Shown: positions 28,994 through 40,477 of the stretch, piece after piece | How positions within the stretch are numbered: the stretch's first letter is position 1 | How the letters are laid out: each line of letters opens with the position of its first letter | DNA from: Neodontobutis hainanensis | Taxonomy: Eukaryota > Chordata > Actinopteri > Gobiiformes > Odontobutidae | DNA length: 64,000 bases | Reading direction: 5' to 3' | NCBI GenBank assembly: GCA_024349245.1 | Contig: JALDNG010000006.1 | Location: forward strand, 2,593,501 to 2,657,500 | Program-made: the position numbers and the translations under genes | The notes under the pieces: model-generated | The model's input: the letters and a program-made list of their open reading frames with translations, nothing else | Told to the model about the DNA's origin: nothing | Database searches by the model: none

Positions 28994-29016
28994 AGGGTTA
29001 GGGTTAGGGTTAGGGG
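28994..29016 (+). repeat. Short telomere-like (TTAGGG) array
   Basis: Three and a half perfect TTAGGG units (AGGGTTAGGGTTAGGGTTAG, then GGG) occur inside otherwise unrelated DNA. Such short interstitial arrays are commonly explained by break repair with telomerase or by chance. Confidence 0.9.
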
Positions 29017-30087
29017 ATAAGAGGATCTGCTGTATAAACACAGGCGGGGGTCACTGGGGCTCATTTCCCCCCAGAGACCATGACCATGGGTTAAACTTGA
29101 CTTTCGGATGTGTTTCTTCTCAAAAAGAGGCAAATTTGAAGGTTTGTGTTGTCTAATCGAGCATTCCCTGGTTGACGTCTAAATTATTCTCATATAAACA
29201 ATGAGTTAATCTTTCAAAATAAATGAGTACAAAGTCAAATAGACATGTTTGTTTCCCATGTATTCTTGGGGTGCTCCAACAAGACGTTAGCACTGCCCAA
29301 GAAAAGTACACCATCCATGAACAACAACAGCTGTAGCAGTATACCATCATACCTTACCTATCGAGCAACGCAGGCAACCAGCAGATATTAGAATAAGCTC
29401 AGGGAGTGGCGTGCTGATTCCAATTAGCAGTCTGTTGTTTCACACTGTGGGCGATGGAGCTTGTTATTCCTAGCATGGAGAGAGTCTGAGGAGCAGCGCT
29501 CTGCGGCTCCCACCGTGCAATCAGCCTCTATGACTCTTTCGTTCCCACCAAGCGCTGATTGCCACATTCATCGGGCGCCGTTCGCACTCTGTGAGGTGCT
29601 GCAGAGGTACATTTGTTAAGAACTGTCTGGGACACCTGTGGAACTAGGTACAAAATGGCCCAACTTGAGGACTGCTGTCATGCTGTCTCTATGAGCTATA
29701 AGTAGCTGTAATGAACCTGGGAAGGAAAGGGTTAAATACAGGAAAAGGAAATAATCACAATTTCTCTGTGCAATCATAATTTAGGCTGTGAGTACTAATG
29801 CTTTATTATAAGCAGTAATTATATGCCTTGATTAAAAACTAGGGGATTACAATAGAGGATTCGATTGCAGGCTGGCGACGCAGACTCTTTGTTTTGCTCT
29901 ATCACTGCTCCATGCATCAAGGGATTCACAGAAGAATCCAGGTGCTGGATCTAAAGCAGGATGATTGTGCACTTGCCAAATAATTGTGTTTGGGTGAGTC
30001 TGATACTTAGTCAAAGGGAATTATTTAGACTAAAGCCAGCACTGTGACCACAAAGGTTTTATGAGTCATTTGATCTGGAGATCAGTA
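29017..30087. other. Intergenic; GC-richer island at 29395-29620
   Basis: No gene is seen. 29395-29620 is less AT-rich than its surroundings and non-repetitive. Together with 29750-29900 (TAATTA-like motifs) it is a candidate noncoding regulatory block. Confidence 0.45.
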
Positions 30088-31611
30088 TGTGATTGTGCTC
30101 ATAAGTTTACCCTTATGAGAGAATATTGTGAGTGGTATTGTGATATTTGGGCCATTTTTTCACAAATATGAATGATAACACAAAACAATTTTTTTACTCA
30201 TAGTTAGTGGTTGGATGAAGCCATTTATTGTCAAACAATTGTGTTCTCTCTTTTTAAATCATAATGACAACAGAAACAACCCAAATGACCCTGATCAAAA
30301 GTTTACAAAGCCCAGTTCTTAATACTGTGCGTTGCCATCTTTAACATCAAAAACAGCATGAAGCCTTTTGTGGCAGTTGAGGATGAGGCTCTTAATTTTC
30401 TCAGATAGTAAAGCTGCCCATTCTTCTTGGCAAAAAGCCTCCAGTTCCTGTAAATTCTTGGGCTGTCTTGTATGATCTGCATGTTTGAGATCTCCCCAGA
30501 GTGGCTCAATGATTCACTTTCACTTTATGCTGCTGTAGCCAACGGCTTGGCCTTGTGCCTTGAAATGTTTGTCATGTTGGAACGTCCAAATACGTCCTAT
30601 GCGCAGCTTCCGGGCTGATGAGTGCAAATTTTCCTCCAGTATTTTCTGATAACATGCGGCTCACACATTCCCAAAACATCAGATCCACCTCCATGTTTCA
30701 CAGCAGGAATGGTGTACCTTTAATCATAGGCCTTGTTGATTCCTCTCCAAATGTAACGTTTATGGCTGCGGCCAAAAAGTTCAATTTTGGTCTCATCATT
30801 ACAAATAACTTTGTTCCAGAGGTTTTGAGGCTGGTCTCTGTGCTGTTTGGCGTATTGTAAATGGGATGTTTGTGGCATTTCCATAGTAATGACTTTCTTC
30901 TGGCCTATTTTTCTTTAAGTGCCTCCTTAGAATGCATTTTGAATCAGCCACACCACTTTTTTCAGAGAGTCCTGTATTTCAGCTGAAGTTATTTGTAGGT
31001 TCTTCTTTGCTTCCGGAACAATCTTCCTGACAGTTGTGGCTGAAATCTTTGTTGGTCCACCTGACCTTGGTGTGGTTTCAACAGAATCCCTCATTTTGAA
31101 CATTGCTGATTGGCAAACTCAATTTCTTGGATATCTTTTTATATCCCTTTAAAGTTTTATACAGTTCAAATACCTTTTCCCGCAGATCCTTTGCCAATTC
31201 TTTTGCTTTTCCCATCACTCAGAATACAGAAATGTCAGTGCAGCACTGGATGAGAGATGCAAGGGTCTGTCAGAAACTCAGAAACTCACTGACGTTTTAT
31301 TAACACACACAGATTACAAGCAAACAGATCACAGGTGAGGATGGTTACCTTTAGTAGCCATCCAAACCCGTTTGTGTCAACTTGTGTGCATGTTTTCAGG
31401 CCAAAATCACCTTTTGATCAGAGTCATTTGGGTAGTTTCTTTTGTCATTATTATTTAAAAAGAGTAAACAAAATGGTTTTACAATAAATGGCTTCATCCA
31501 ACCACTAACTATGAGTGAAAAAAAGGTTTTTGTGTTATCATTTATATTCTCGGAAAAATGGCCAAACAATCAAAAATTCTGCTAGGGTATGTAAACTTAT
31601 GAGCACAGCTG
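30088..31611 (-). mobile_element. Tc1-like transposon with ~210-bp IR/DR inverted repeats
   Basis: The ends are inverted: TGTGCTCATAAGTTTAC at about 30094 and GTAAACTTATGAGCACAGC at 31591-31609, followed by the TA target dinucleotide (31612-31613). The inverted repeats run ~210 bases and match along most of their length, with an inner direct repeat CTGATCAAAAGTTTAC at 30291-30306. This is the Sleeping Beauty-type IR/DR layout. At the right end the inner repeat is cut short (CTGATCAAAAG joins directly to GTGATTTTGG). The transposase lies on the minus strand and is degenerate. The same family is present at 13559-14165 in the opposite orientation. Confidence 0.88.
30308..31215 (-). pseudogene. 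Tc1-like transposase, degenerate
   Basis: The frame starts at 31215-31213 with MGKAKELAKDLREKVFELYK and reads GYKKISKKL, the paired-like helix-turn-helix that binds the terminal repeats. It then hits a stop after NVQNEGFC (~46 residues) because of a junction near 31103-31081. A shifted frame resumes with PRSGGPTKISATTVRKIV, typical of the linker between the two DNA-binding subdomains. Several more stops follow. No complete DDE catalytic triad can be traced. It cannot encode an active enzyme. Confidence 0.85.
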
Positions 31612-31742
31612 TATGTGGGAGGATGTTAATATTTGTCAGTTTACTATCATCCATATTTTAATGTCATGTGAGAACAGTCAACATCATTTATGCACAAATA
31701 AGTAGCTTTTGTAGCTTTGGAATAACCAAAACTTGCTAAATA

Positions 31743-32060
31743 CACTACTGTGCAAAGGTTTTTGGCAGGTGTGAGGACATGTTGTAAAGTTGTAAAAATA
31801 TAAAAAGAGTTTATTTTTATCAATTAAAAAAAAATTCTTTGACTTTAAAACAGCATCCATATTTCTTGGTACACACATTTGGAAGACATTGGGCTGGTGA
31901 GATACATTTGTAGAACTAACCACAGATCTTCTCTGAGCTGATGTAGGCGCCTCAAATCCTTCTGTCTTTTTGTGTGATCCCAGAGAGACTCGATGATGAG
32001 ATTAAGGCTCAGTGGGTGCCAGACCATCACTTGTTCTTCTTTAGGTCAAAGATAGTTTCT
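31743..32060 (-). mobile_element. Tc1-like element fragment, second family (transposase C-end plus terminal repeat)
   Basis: After TA at 31741-31742 comes the terminal-repeat sequence CACTACTGTGCAAAGGTTTT, then GGCAGGTGTG. Inside, the minus strand encodes the transposase C-terminus with MVWHPLSLNLIIESLWDHTK. This is a decayed form of the usual WPPQSPDLN-x-x-E-x-LWD block, which holds the last catalytic acid; here the Pro-Gln-Ser-Pro-Asp part is lost. The element stops at about 32060 with no second end. A fragment related in layout lies at 40170-40477. Confidence 0.78.
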
Positions 32061-33773
32061 GAAGAGAGTGACTGTGTGTTTAGGAATTTTATGAAAGATA
32101 ATTAATCAAATTCTTAGATTAACCTTAAAGTTTTAATCATAAACATATTCCAAAGGAAAATACGCTCCCTTACAGTGTTGTAGGTCTATTTCTATTAGAA
32201 GCATGTCTGAGGTAGGAATAGAATCACTGCTGATTATTTGGACACTACATTTATGCAACAGTTGAGTTGACATTGACTAGCTGATAACATCATTAATAAA
32301 ACACAGGAATGGGGTGGGAATGCCCAGAGTTTAACACAACCATGGTGCAGTGTTTTTTAATTATTATAATTATTTTAACATCCTGAGCAAAGGCAGTAAC
32401 TATGTTTGTTCTTTATCTGAATGATGGTGCTGTAATTTACTGGAATGTTGTTAGCGTCACTAGCTACTTAGGTTGTAGCTCTGCAAACGTTGTGGCCAGC
32501 CCATTCCTGCTGACCTTATTCTAACTGTGGTCATTACATCCGGCTCCATAAATTTTAGTCTGACAGATCCTACTTGTATACTCAGGCCCATAGTCAGTTT
32601 ATTCACCATTTGTCAGTCCACTATTCCTATGCTGCCCATGGTCCTTACACATAATTGTTGCTTAAAAGTCTTACTCATCACTCTCTTACACAAAAGACAG
32701 TAAGGGTCTTTCCCTTTTTTGAAAATCTCTTTTAATTAATGACGGCATGTAGCACTTTGATGAGACCCATTATCAGCGGTTCTCCCCTGATCAGACCTTT
32801 TATTATATGGCCGCTGGATAGAAATGACCTCTCAGAAATTGGGAAAGAGAGTGACAAGAGAAACGGCTGAATGGGTGGAATGAGGGATGGATAGACAGAG
32901 GAGATGGATCGTGGAATGGAATGAATAGAAGAAAATGGGAAGGGAGGGATAAAATAATGGTCGGGAGAGTGTGGAAGCGCTGAAGGCATGGAAGAAGGTA
33001 TAAATGCAATGATGGATGGAGCAAGACAAGCAGATGGATGAGTGGCAGAAGAAATGGCGTAGGAGGAGGACGTGCTGATGGGATGGACAGGTGGGAGACA
33101 GGGTGAGTGAAGTATTTAAGGAAGGGAAGACAGAGATGCCTGGATGGTTCAGGGCTAATGGAAAGATAGCTGAAGGATCACAATTTTACAGGAGCCTGAC
33201 AGTCAGACAGACAAATATGTAAAAGTAACTAACATAACAGCATTGGAATGAAGAAAGGTTAGAAATAATTATCAGTTTTTCTCCTCAAAGCAATAATATA
33301 GAGAACAGTATGGTCAGTAAGTAATAAAAGTAATAATGTCTGTACAAAACTGCACATAAAGCTCAAGGTGTTTTATGCAAAACTTTTTATGTTCTTTTAT
33401 AAAGACGTGAGCTGCATTTACAGTGTGCGATCGACCCAACAACAATGTAAACTGAAGCTAAATAAAGTGTGTGTCCAGTTTTGCTGTCAATAGCCTTATG
33501 CTTTTAATTTTTTTTAGAATATAATTGATCATGATATGGTCATTTTTATGTCACACAAATAGTTGTAGCTCATAGATATGTCCAAGCATTATAATATGTC
33601 AATGAAAAACTATCCTTAAAGTTAACCATAAACATACCCAAAGGCTTTTTGGCTTTTGTGATTAGACCAAACAGAGCAACTCCAACCTGCTTGAATATGG
33701 CTCTCTTTTACTCACCCGTTTCTGAAGAGGCAGCATGAAGCAACTTTAGCACAAGCAGGCTTACATAGTTATA
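32061..33773. other. Intergenic with purine-rich GGAT/GGAA tract
   Basis: 32826-33150 is strongly purine-rich on the + strand, with many GGATGG, GGAATGG and GAGGATG-like words, probably a decayed GGAT minisatellite. The Ser/Pro-rich ORFs on the opposite strand here come from that composition and are not genes. The remainder is AT-rich unique DNA. Confidence 0.6.
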
Positions 33774-33814
33774 TACTCACCTAAAGGATTATTAGGAACA
33801 CCATACTAATACTG

Positions 33815-34752
33815 TGTTTGACCCCCCAAAGATGCTCTATTGGGTTCAGATCTGGTGACTGTGGAAGCCATTTTATTACAGTGATATCATTGTGACATTA
33901 TTGGTTCAAGAAACCAATTTGAAATGATTCGAGCTTTCTGATATATGGTGCATTATCCTGCTGGAAGTAGCCTTTGGAGGATGGGTACATGGTGGTCATA
34001 AAGGAATGGACATGGTCAGAAACAATTTCTGACCATGTCCATTCCTTTATGACCACCATAAAGGAATGGACATGGTCAGAAACAATGTTTAGGTAGGCAT
34101 TGGCATTATAAACGATGCCCAATTGGCACTAAAGGGCCTAAAGGGTGCCAAGAAAACATCCCTCACACCATTACACCACCACCACCAGCCTGCACAGTGG
34201 TAACAAGGCATGATGGACCCATGTTCTCATTCTGTTTACGCCAAATTCTGACTCTACCATCTGAATGTCTCAACAGAAATCGAGACTCATCAGACCGAGC
34301 AACATTTTTCCAGTCTTCAACTTTCCAATTTTGGTGAGCTCGTTCAAATTGTAGCCTCTTTTTCCTATTTGTAGTGGAGATGAGTGGTACCCGGTGGGGT
34401 CTTCTGCTGTTGTATCCCATCCGCCTCAAAGTTGTGTGTGTTGTGGCTTCACAAATGCTTTGTTGCATACCTTAGTTGTAACGGGTGGTTATTTCAGTCA
34501 AAGTTGCTCGTCTATCAGCTTGAATCAGTCGGCCCATTCTCCTCTGACCTCTAGCATCACAAGTCATTTTCGCCCACAGGACTGCCGCACACTGGATGTT
34601 TTTCCCTTTTCACATCATTCTTTGTAAACCCTAGAAATGGTTGTGCGTGAAAATCCCAGTAACTGAGCAGATTGTAAAATACTCAGACCGGCCCATCTGG
34701 CACCAACAACCATGCCACACTCAAAATTGCTTAAATCACCTTTCTTTCCCAT
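33815..34752 (-). pseudogene. Tc1-like DD34E transposase, frame-broken
   Basis: The start at 34752-34750 reads MGKKGDLSNFECGMVVGARW (first helix-turn-helix). LLGFSRTTISRVYKE (second) follows, then a stop. A shifted, intact stretch at 34468-34163 carries RRPHRVPLIS, EDWKNVARSDESRFLLRHSD (first catalytic Asp in SDES) and VQAGGGGVMV. Another frame at 34122-33898 has YFQQDNAP (second catalytic Asp). WLPQSPDLNPIEHLWG near 33870-33820 gives the final acid. All three catalytic positions survive, but at least three frames are needed to read them, so the copy is inactive. It also contains a 60-bp in-frame self-insertion (33989-34086). Confidence 0.88.
33989..34086. repeat. Inverted plus direct repeat of 30-34 bp inside the transposase
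   Basis: 33989-34022 and 34026-34059 are a perfect 34-bp inverted repeat with a 3-base loop. 33997-34026 and 34057-34086 are a 30-bp direct repeat at 60-bp distance. The word AAGGAATGGACATGGTCAGA therefore appears in three alternating orientations. The protein shows the motif IVSDHVHSFM twice, separated by the reverse-complement translation. Confidence 0.95.
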
Positions 34753-35149
34753 TCTGACATTCAGTTTGGAGTTCAGGAGATTGTCTTGACCAGGACCACA
34801 TCCCTAAATGCACTGAAGCAACTGCCATGTGAATGGTTGATTAGATTCTTGCATTAATGAGAAATTGAACGGGTATTCCTAATAATCCTTTAGGTGCGTA
34901 TAATGTGTGCTATACTGATGATCTATAATTGCTAAACATTTTTTAGGAACACAAAATGACTCAAGATTTGTAACCATGTAAAGGCACAATACGGTTTGTG
35001 TTTCAGCAACACAAACTGTAACACGTGCAACATGAGAAAAAAATCATGGTGTTATTAACTAAAATAAAGAAGCAATTTAAGCAAGTAAATCCTTTTATGT
35101 AGTAGTGCGAGAGGCTAGTGGTATATATTTATATTCATTTATCTTTCAT

Positions 35150-35425
35150 TCATCTTCTTCCTCTTAGTCCCGTTATGACTCATTGGAGCTTATCCTAGCA
35201 GCTTTGCTCCTTCGCTGGGGTACACCCAGGGCAATGGCCAGTTCGCAGGCCTGACACATCCGTTCACTACGGGCAATTTAGTTTGATCAGTTAACCTATA
35301 TGAATGGCTTTGGCCGGTGGAAGGAAGCCGGACCCTGAGAGAACCCATGATAACATGGGAGGTCAGACTCCTCCCAAATAGGCCCTGTGTTGCCCTGGGG
35401 TTCAAAACCACAGTTTCCTTGCCAC
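35150..35425 (-). mobile_element. tRNA-headed dispersed repeat (SINE-like), minus strand
   Basis: Read on the minus strand it contains GTTTTGAACCCCAGGG (B-box region), GGAGTCTGACCTCCC, ATGGGTTCTCTCAGGG, GGCCAAAGCCATTC, AGGTTAACTGATC, GTGTACCCCAGCGAAGGAGC, GGATAAGCTCC and GAAGAAGATGAATG. This is the same family as 19143 with the complete normal tail. The very start of the head (A box) is diverged or missing. Confidence 0.7.
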
Positions 35426-38400
35426 TGTATCCTTATACTTCCAAAAAATATATTTATATGAAGATTGTTTCCTGCTTTTTACCAAATTTCATTTTTGTAC
35501 TCTTAAATGTCAAAAGTTCTTCTTGTGTTTAAATTATTATAGATGGGAATGCAGTGATTTCACTAAGAGCCATCTGGGGATTCTTCTTTCCTCTTTTAAC
35601 AGTAGAAAACCCTCCCAGTGTGCCATACTGACCTAACCTGTGCCATATTGTAGGTGAAGCATGCATCAAAATGCACCCCTCTGCATTGATAAGAGCATGC
35701 AGTGCACTTTTCTACACTATAAGTTTACCTATAATGACAAAGTTCTAGCTCCGTTACCAACAGCTGATATATTCCAACATGTGATGAAATTATACAAAAA
35801 ACAGAAGTCTAAAAAAGAAAACTTTCTGAAGTGTAGGCTCTAATGTGCTGAGAATTGGCATGGTGGAAAAGAGAATTGTAAATGGGAGACGTTTGAAGTC
35901 AGACCGAGGCAGCAAGGTCTGGATGAAGAGAATAACCAGAGGCTTAATGCAACCTGAATGCTATGGGACATTACTGATGCGAGTGGGTTGCTCCAAATCG
36001 CTCCCCTTGGGACCATGGGAGCACTGCACCCCTGCAAGACCCCATGGCTTATTGAAAGGGGTCAGAGGCGAATCGCTCTGCTCCATTTAGCAGCTTATTC
36101 ATGAGAGATGAATGAAGAGAGAGAGCAATGAAGAGGAGGAGCGACGGCCTGCTGAGCGCACAGGAACTAGGTGCCACTAGGGACCTCCCCTCGGATCTGT
36201 GAATGGTGGTAATGGGTGGTAATGGGAACAGACACAGGTGGAGTCAGAGGTGAACAGCGTGTTTAGGTCATCGTACAGTGATGCTGCTTTGAGTTGATGA
36301 AGACAGCTCTGTGCTAAGCTATGTACTATTTTAGCAAACACTTTGGAAAAAATGTTACGATGTTATCTTTCCAAAACTGATAAAAGAATGCCAGTGTTAA
36401 ATTAAATACAATCTCCTAGGCTTTTGGACATGTCACATGTAGCAATGACTTGGCCTGATCCAATACAATGAATGAGTTATGTACTATAATGTAATACCTT
36501 TACGTTTACTAAAACATATTGTGAAAGATGTCTATGACATCTGTAAGTAATCATTGTCAATAATTTAATTTTAGTGAAGATAACAGGATAAGCAGTAATT
36601 CTAGTCCTAGTTTGCATTGCCACTAAAAGAACATGGCAATAACACAAAGGAGCACAATGACACAGAGCCATAGAGCCAAGCCTGGCGCTCAGCCCAGATT
36701 ATCTCATTTTCCTTTTTCTTGCTCAGGTCTTGGGACCTCTCCAGTTTCCTAAAATATATATTAAAATAATTATTCTGATCCTAGATGTGTGCAGTGTGAG
36801 TAATCAGATGATGGAACCCATCTCAGAGGAGAGCAGACAACATGGCTGACTTAATCAAAGTCCCATCGTCTGTGTACCATGTCGCTTATCTCTGCTAGCT
36901 TGCCAACCGATAGCACTGCTAATTTGTTCAGCCACTGGCAAACCATGTGACTCCTTACTCCTCCTTACTTTAACTAAAAAATGAAAATCTGTAGAAATGA
37001 AAATAATCGTCCAGTTCATCTGGGAATTCAAACAGATGCATGTAGGTAATGTGAAAACACAACATTTCAGTCTGATAAACCAGCCTAACTAGCAATGCTA
37101 CAGAAGCATCAAAAGTGCTTCCCTGGTTTTAAGGCCAAGAGGATGAGGGAGTGTGTGTGCAAGAAAGTTGAAGACTGTGTGTTTATGTGCGCTGGAATGA
37201 GAAAGGGATGGAGAGAGAAGGAGAATGAGAGAAACCTGTGTGGGAGGAGGCAGCTATGCTAGCTCCTAGGAGAGACTGGGAGGGCGAAGGGTCATTATTG
37301 ACTGAATGAATTTTTAAAGAGGGCCCTCATCGGGGGGTGGGAGGGGCAGTGTGCGACTATGCGTGTACAGTCATACTGAATAGTATTCTTCACTCCTTCC
37401 ATCTCTTTCTATTGTGCCACTGTACATAAATGCCCACAATAAACTACCTTGAGGCCTGTGGCCCTTTAGACTCTTGTGTTCGTCCATATGGACTCTATAG
37501 TTTCCTGTTACACAGTAAAGCCTTATTGATTGCCCTTTCACACCCTTTAACAATCAATGGTGGACCTGGTTTCAGTAGGAGAGCCTCTGGGAAGAAGGAG
37601 GCAGAGACTAAGGCAAAAACAAATGCAGCAAGTCCTTGTTTTTTCCTTAGGAGGTGCTAAAGGACTAAGGGGGAGCAGTGCAGTTGGGGGTTACTTAAGG
37701 CCACAACCTCCAGCTCTTTGGATGTTCGGATCGAGGCCAGCCTCGCTGTAAGAATTGCCCAGAGGCACAGTATGTTTTGCGGAGGAAAAGATAGGGAGCA
37801 ATGGAGGCTGGTGGTGGGCTGTGGGATTGGATGTTGCAGTTGGTTTGGAGAATGCTCTGTATGCTCACTGACCCTGGCAGATGAGCAGACGAAGAGAGGA
37901 GGGGGGTATTCAATCATACTAATGAGCGAAGGAGGAAGAGGGGAACGAGGGATGAAAGAAAAGGCAGCAAAGCAGAAAAAAGGGTCTTGGGGAGCGATGC
38001 TTTGGCAGTGCCAGGCAAACACCCTGCTTCTCCAGCCCCCCACAACACCCCCTACCCTCACAACACACACACATTCCTGTTTCCCTAGCTTTTTGAGGAC
38101 ACTCATTGATATAATGAATTCTGCTTTTTTATATGCATGCCTAAATCAAAAGTGTCTACATTTTAGAAACTGTTTACCTATGCAACATCAATACAGATAA
38201 TAAAACATGCATATATCTATGCTCCAAACATCCAAATGTAATGTTCTGTGTTCATTTTGTTAAAGCATGAACAGAAAATATTTCAGTCATAAACAACAAG
38301 CAAGACAATTATGTACAGGTTAATTGATCAATAAAAATTTTGTGCCCTGTGATAACTGGTTGATCAAGGGGTGTACCATTCCCCAAGTTAATGGGAAAGG

Positions 38401-39957
38401 CACCGCCCTATGTGACCCGTAAACGAAAAGTTATAAAAAAAAATGAAAGAAAGAATGAATGAAAAGAGCAACAAATAGGCTGTGGTAGTAAAGAGTTCAG
38501 ATTATACTATTGCATAACTCAAACATCCTAACTTATTCAGAAATGTAATATGGTGGTTGTCCTCACAAACATAGAAGTACTTGCCACAAACATTCTCTAT
38601 CTCTATCGATGCACAAACACAAGCACACACAGTGCTCCCAGTGCAGCCACACTCATTAGTGCCAGAGAGAGCCACTGTTGGATGGAACACCAGCAGCTCC
38701 TAACACTCTCTCCTTTTCTCTTTCTTCTGTTCTCTCCCAGTGTCCCTCGCTCCTCGCCTGCCTTGGCCTAGCTCCCCCTCGCTCTACTGTCTTTATGCTC
38801 TGCTTTCCCTCCATCCTTCTCAGCCAATTTGGACCTCTGTTGTTTTCCCCATCCCTCCCTTTTCATTCCTATGTCCCGGCTTCCCCTTTATCATCTGTCC
38901 GCTCGGTTCAGTCCGCAACTCTCAGCTGTCATCCATCCTTTATCGTTTCTTCATTTTTCAATGTCTTCTTCTCGCCTCCTCCTCCTCCTTCTCTCCTGCA
39001 CATCTATTTGATGCTGTGCACAATCCTGCCCTCGCTTGTCTCTGCTCCCGTGGCGGAGGGGTGATTTGGAGGATTAGGCCGGTGGCAGGGTTGTTGCTGT
39101 GTCAGTCTAACAGGCAGGGATCTGGACCAGAGCTCAGTCCAAATCCCTTCTTCCACGCCTCCCTGCCCGGGCCACCGAATTAGCTCCTCACGCTCTTTTC
39201 CATCTTTCATCTTGCCTCATCCTTTTCTCTTTGCACGCTTGTCATCCCCTACTCTTGTACCATCCTCCGTCTACATGTTTTTTTCTCTCGTGTGAGGCGT
39301 CCCCACAATTTCCCATGCTGCTCCTTTGAATCAATTTTTCATTATTTATGCCCTCTTTGCACCATGCATACTCCAAAAAAAAGGTACAACAAGCTTGCTG
39401 AGGGTATTACATTATGAAACCGCTATGGCAAGAAACAGAATCATTCACAGTAGGATATGTTTGCACTACCTGCTCCATTTAACTTATTCCAAGACACAGG
39501 CTTGACCCTCACAAGGACCTTTTCACCCTAAAGTGATGGTAGGTTTTATATGGCAGGCAAACATCTAAGCTGGCTAAAAAAAATGTCCCTCTCCCTAATA
39601 ACCCAATCCTTCTTAAAATATCAGAGGGTTAATGCTCGTTTTTAAATCGCGGCTGTACAGTCAATCCTCTTGGGTAACTAAGTAATTCTCTAGAAGAACT
39701 AAGCTAGCTTCCGACAGCTTTATTTTTGACACGTAAAAGTGCCAAATGTGATGATTAGCAAGAATCATTACTTCTTTTTTCTTTTTTTAAGATTATTTTT
39801 GAATTTATTGAATAGGACAGTTTCAAACAACAGGGAGCAGGTTGAAAGACAGGGTAATGTTGAAAATTGAACCCAGGTCTCTTGAGTATGGGTAGGTAAC
39901 GCGCCCTGGCAAGAATTTTAAGACAGTTGATCACACAGTTTTTTTTTATCTGTTAAC
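35426..39957. other. Intergenic with purine- and pyrimidine-skewed tracts
   Basis: No exon is recognisable. 36100-36170 and 37130-37360 are purine-rich. 38695-39290 is a ~600-base C/T-rich run whose Ser/Pro/Leu-rich ORFs in several overlapping frames are composition artefacts. 37657-38200 contains long overlapping ORFs on both strands, none with a known domain. Confidence 0.55.
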
Positions 39958-40075
39958 ATTCATTCATTGTCTTTTGGTTGGTCCCATAAGGAGTCCTGGG
40001 TGACTGGAGCCTATCCCAGCAACTTTGGGTCTCAGGCAGCGTGCACCCTGTACAATGGCCAATTACAGAGAACCT
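39958..40075 (-). mobile_element. 5'-truncated copy of the tRNA-headed repeat
   Basis: On the minus strand this piece reads GGCCATTGTACAGGGTGCAC, then GCTGGGATAGGCTCCAG and a tail ending in AATGAATGAATG. It is the last ~115 bases of the repeat seen at 35150, without its head. Confidence 0.7.
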
Positions 40076-40169
40076 ACAATAACTCTTCCAGGCCCTAGTT
40101 GTTGACTTAATTATGGATTTTGTTCAATCACCATTACACATATAATTAAATCAGATAGTAACTTCATTT

Positions 40170-40477
40170 AGCAATGGGCAAATGTTTATGTAAAAAAATA
40201 ACAAAGCTTTCTAAAATATAAATAATTTATTTTATTAAAATCAAATCACCATTTGCCTTCTTGATACACAGTGCACAGTTGTGTTTTTAAAGAAACTCGG
40301 TGGTTAGTTCTCCAAACATTTGTCAAACTAATCACAGGTCTTCTGGGGGGTGATGCAGGCTCCTCTAATACTTCTGTATCTTCATGCAATCCCAGAGAGA
40401 CTCATTGATGTTGAGATCAGGGCTCTGTGGGGGCCATACCATCTCTTTGTGGACTCCCTGTTCTTCTTTACAAGATT
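40170..40477 (-). mobile_element. Tc1-like element fragment (transposase C-end)
   Basis: The minus strand encodes VWPPQSPDLNINESLWDCMK, the conserved last catalytic block of Tc1 transposases, at about 40440-40380. A frame with several stops follows through QMFGELT. No terminal repeat is visible, so this is an isolated, old fragment. Layout and wording resemble the fragment at 31743. Confidence 0.8.

Larger units (their letters stand above)
33774..34900 (-). mobile_element. Tc1-like transposon, third family, both ends present
   Basis: The inverted ends are TACTCACCTAAAGGATTATT from 33774 and the complement of TACGCACCTAAAGGATTATT ending at 34900, each bordered by TA (33772-33773 and 34901-34902). 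Their match covers ~27 bases. The 1,127-bp size, TA duplication and internal transposase on the minus strand fit a Tc1/mariner DD34E element common in fish. Both ends and all domain blocks are present, but the reading frame is broken. Confidence 0.92.

Noticed and set aside
37657..38200. Two long ORFs on opposite strands (149 and 160 residues)
   Set aside because: They are mirror-open frames over GC-richer DNA; neither shows domains or splice signals that would single it out.
38678..39183. Overlapping Ser/Pro/Leu-rich ORFs up to 147 residues
   Set aside because: They come from a C/T-rich tract, are open in more than one frame and have no domain or splice context.
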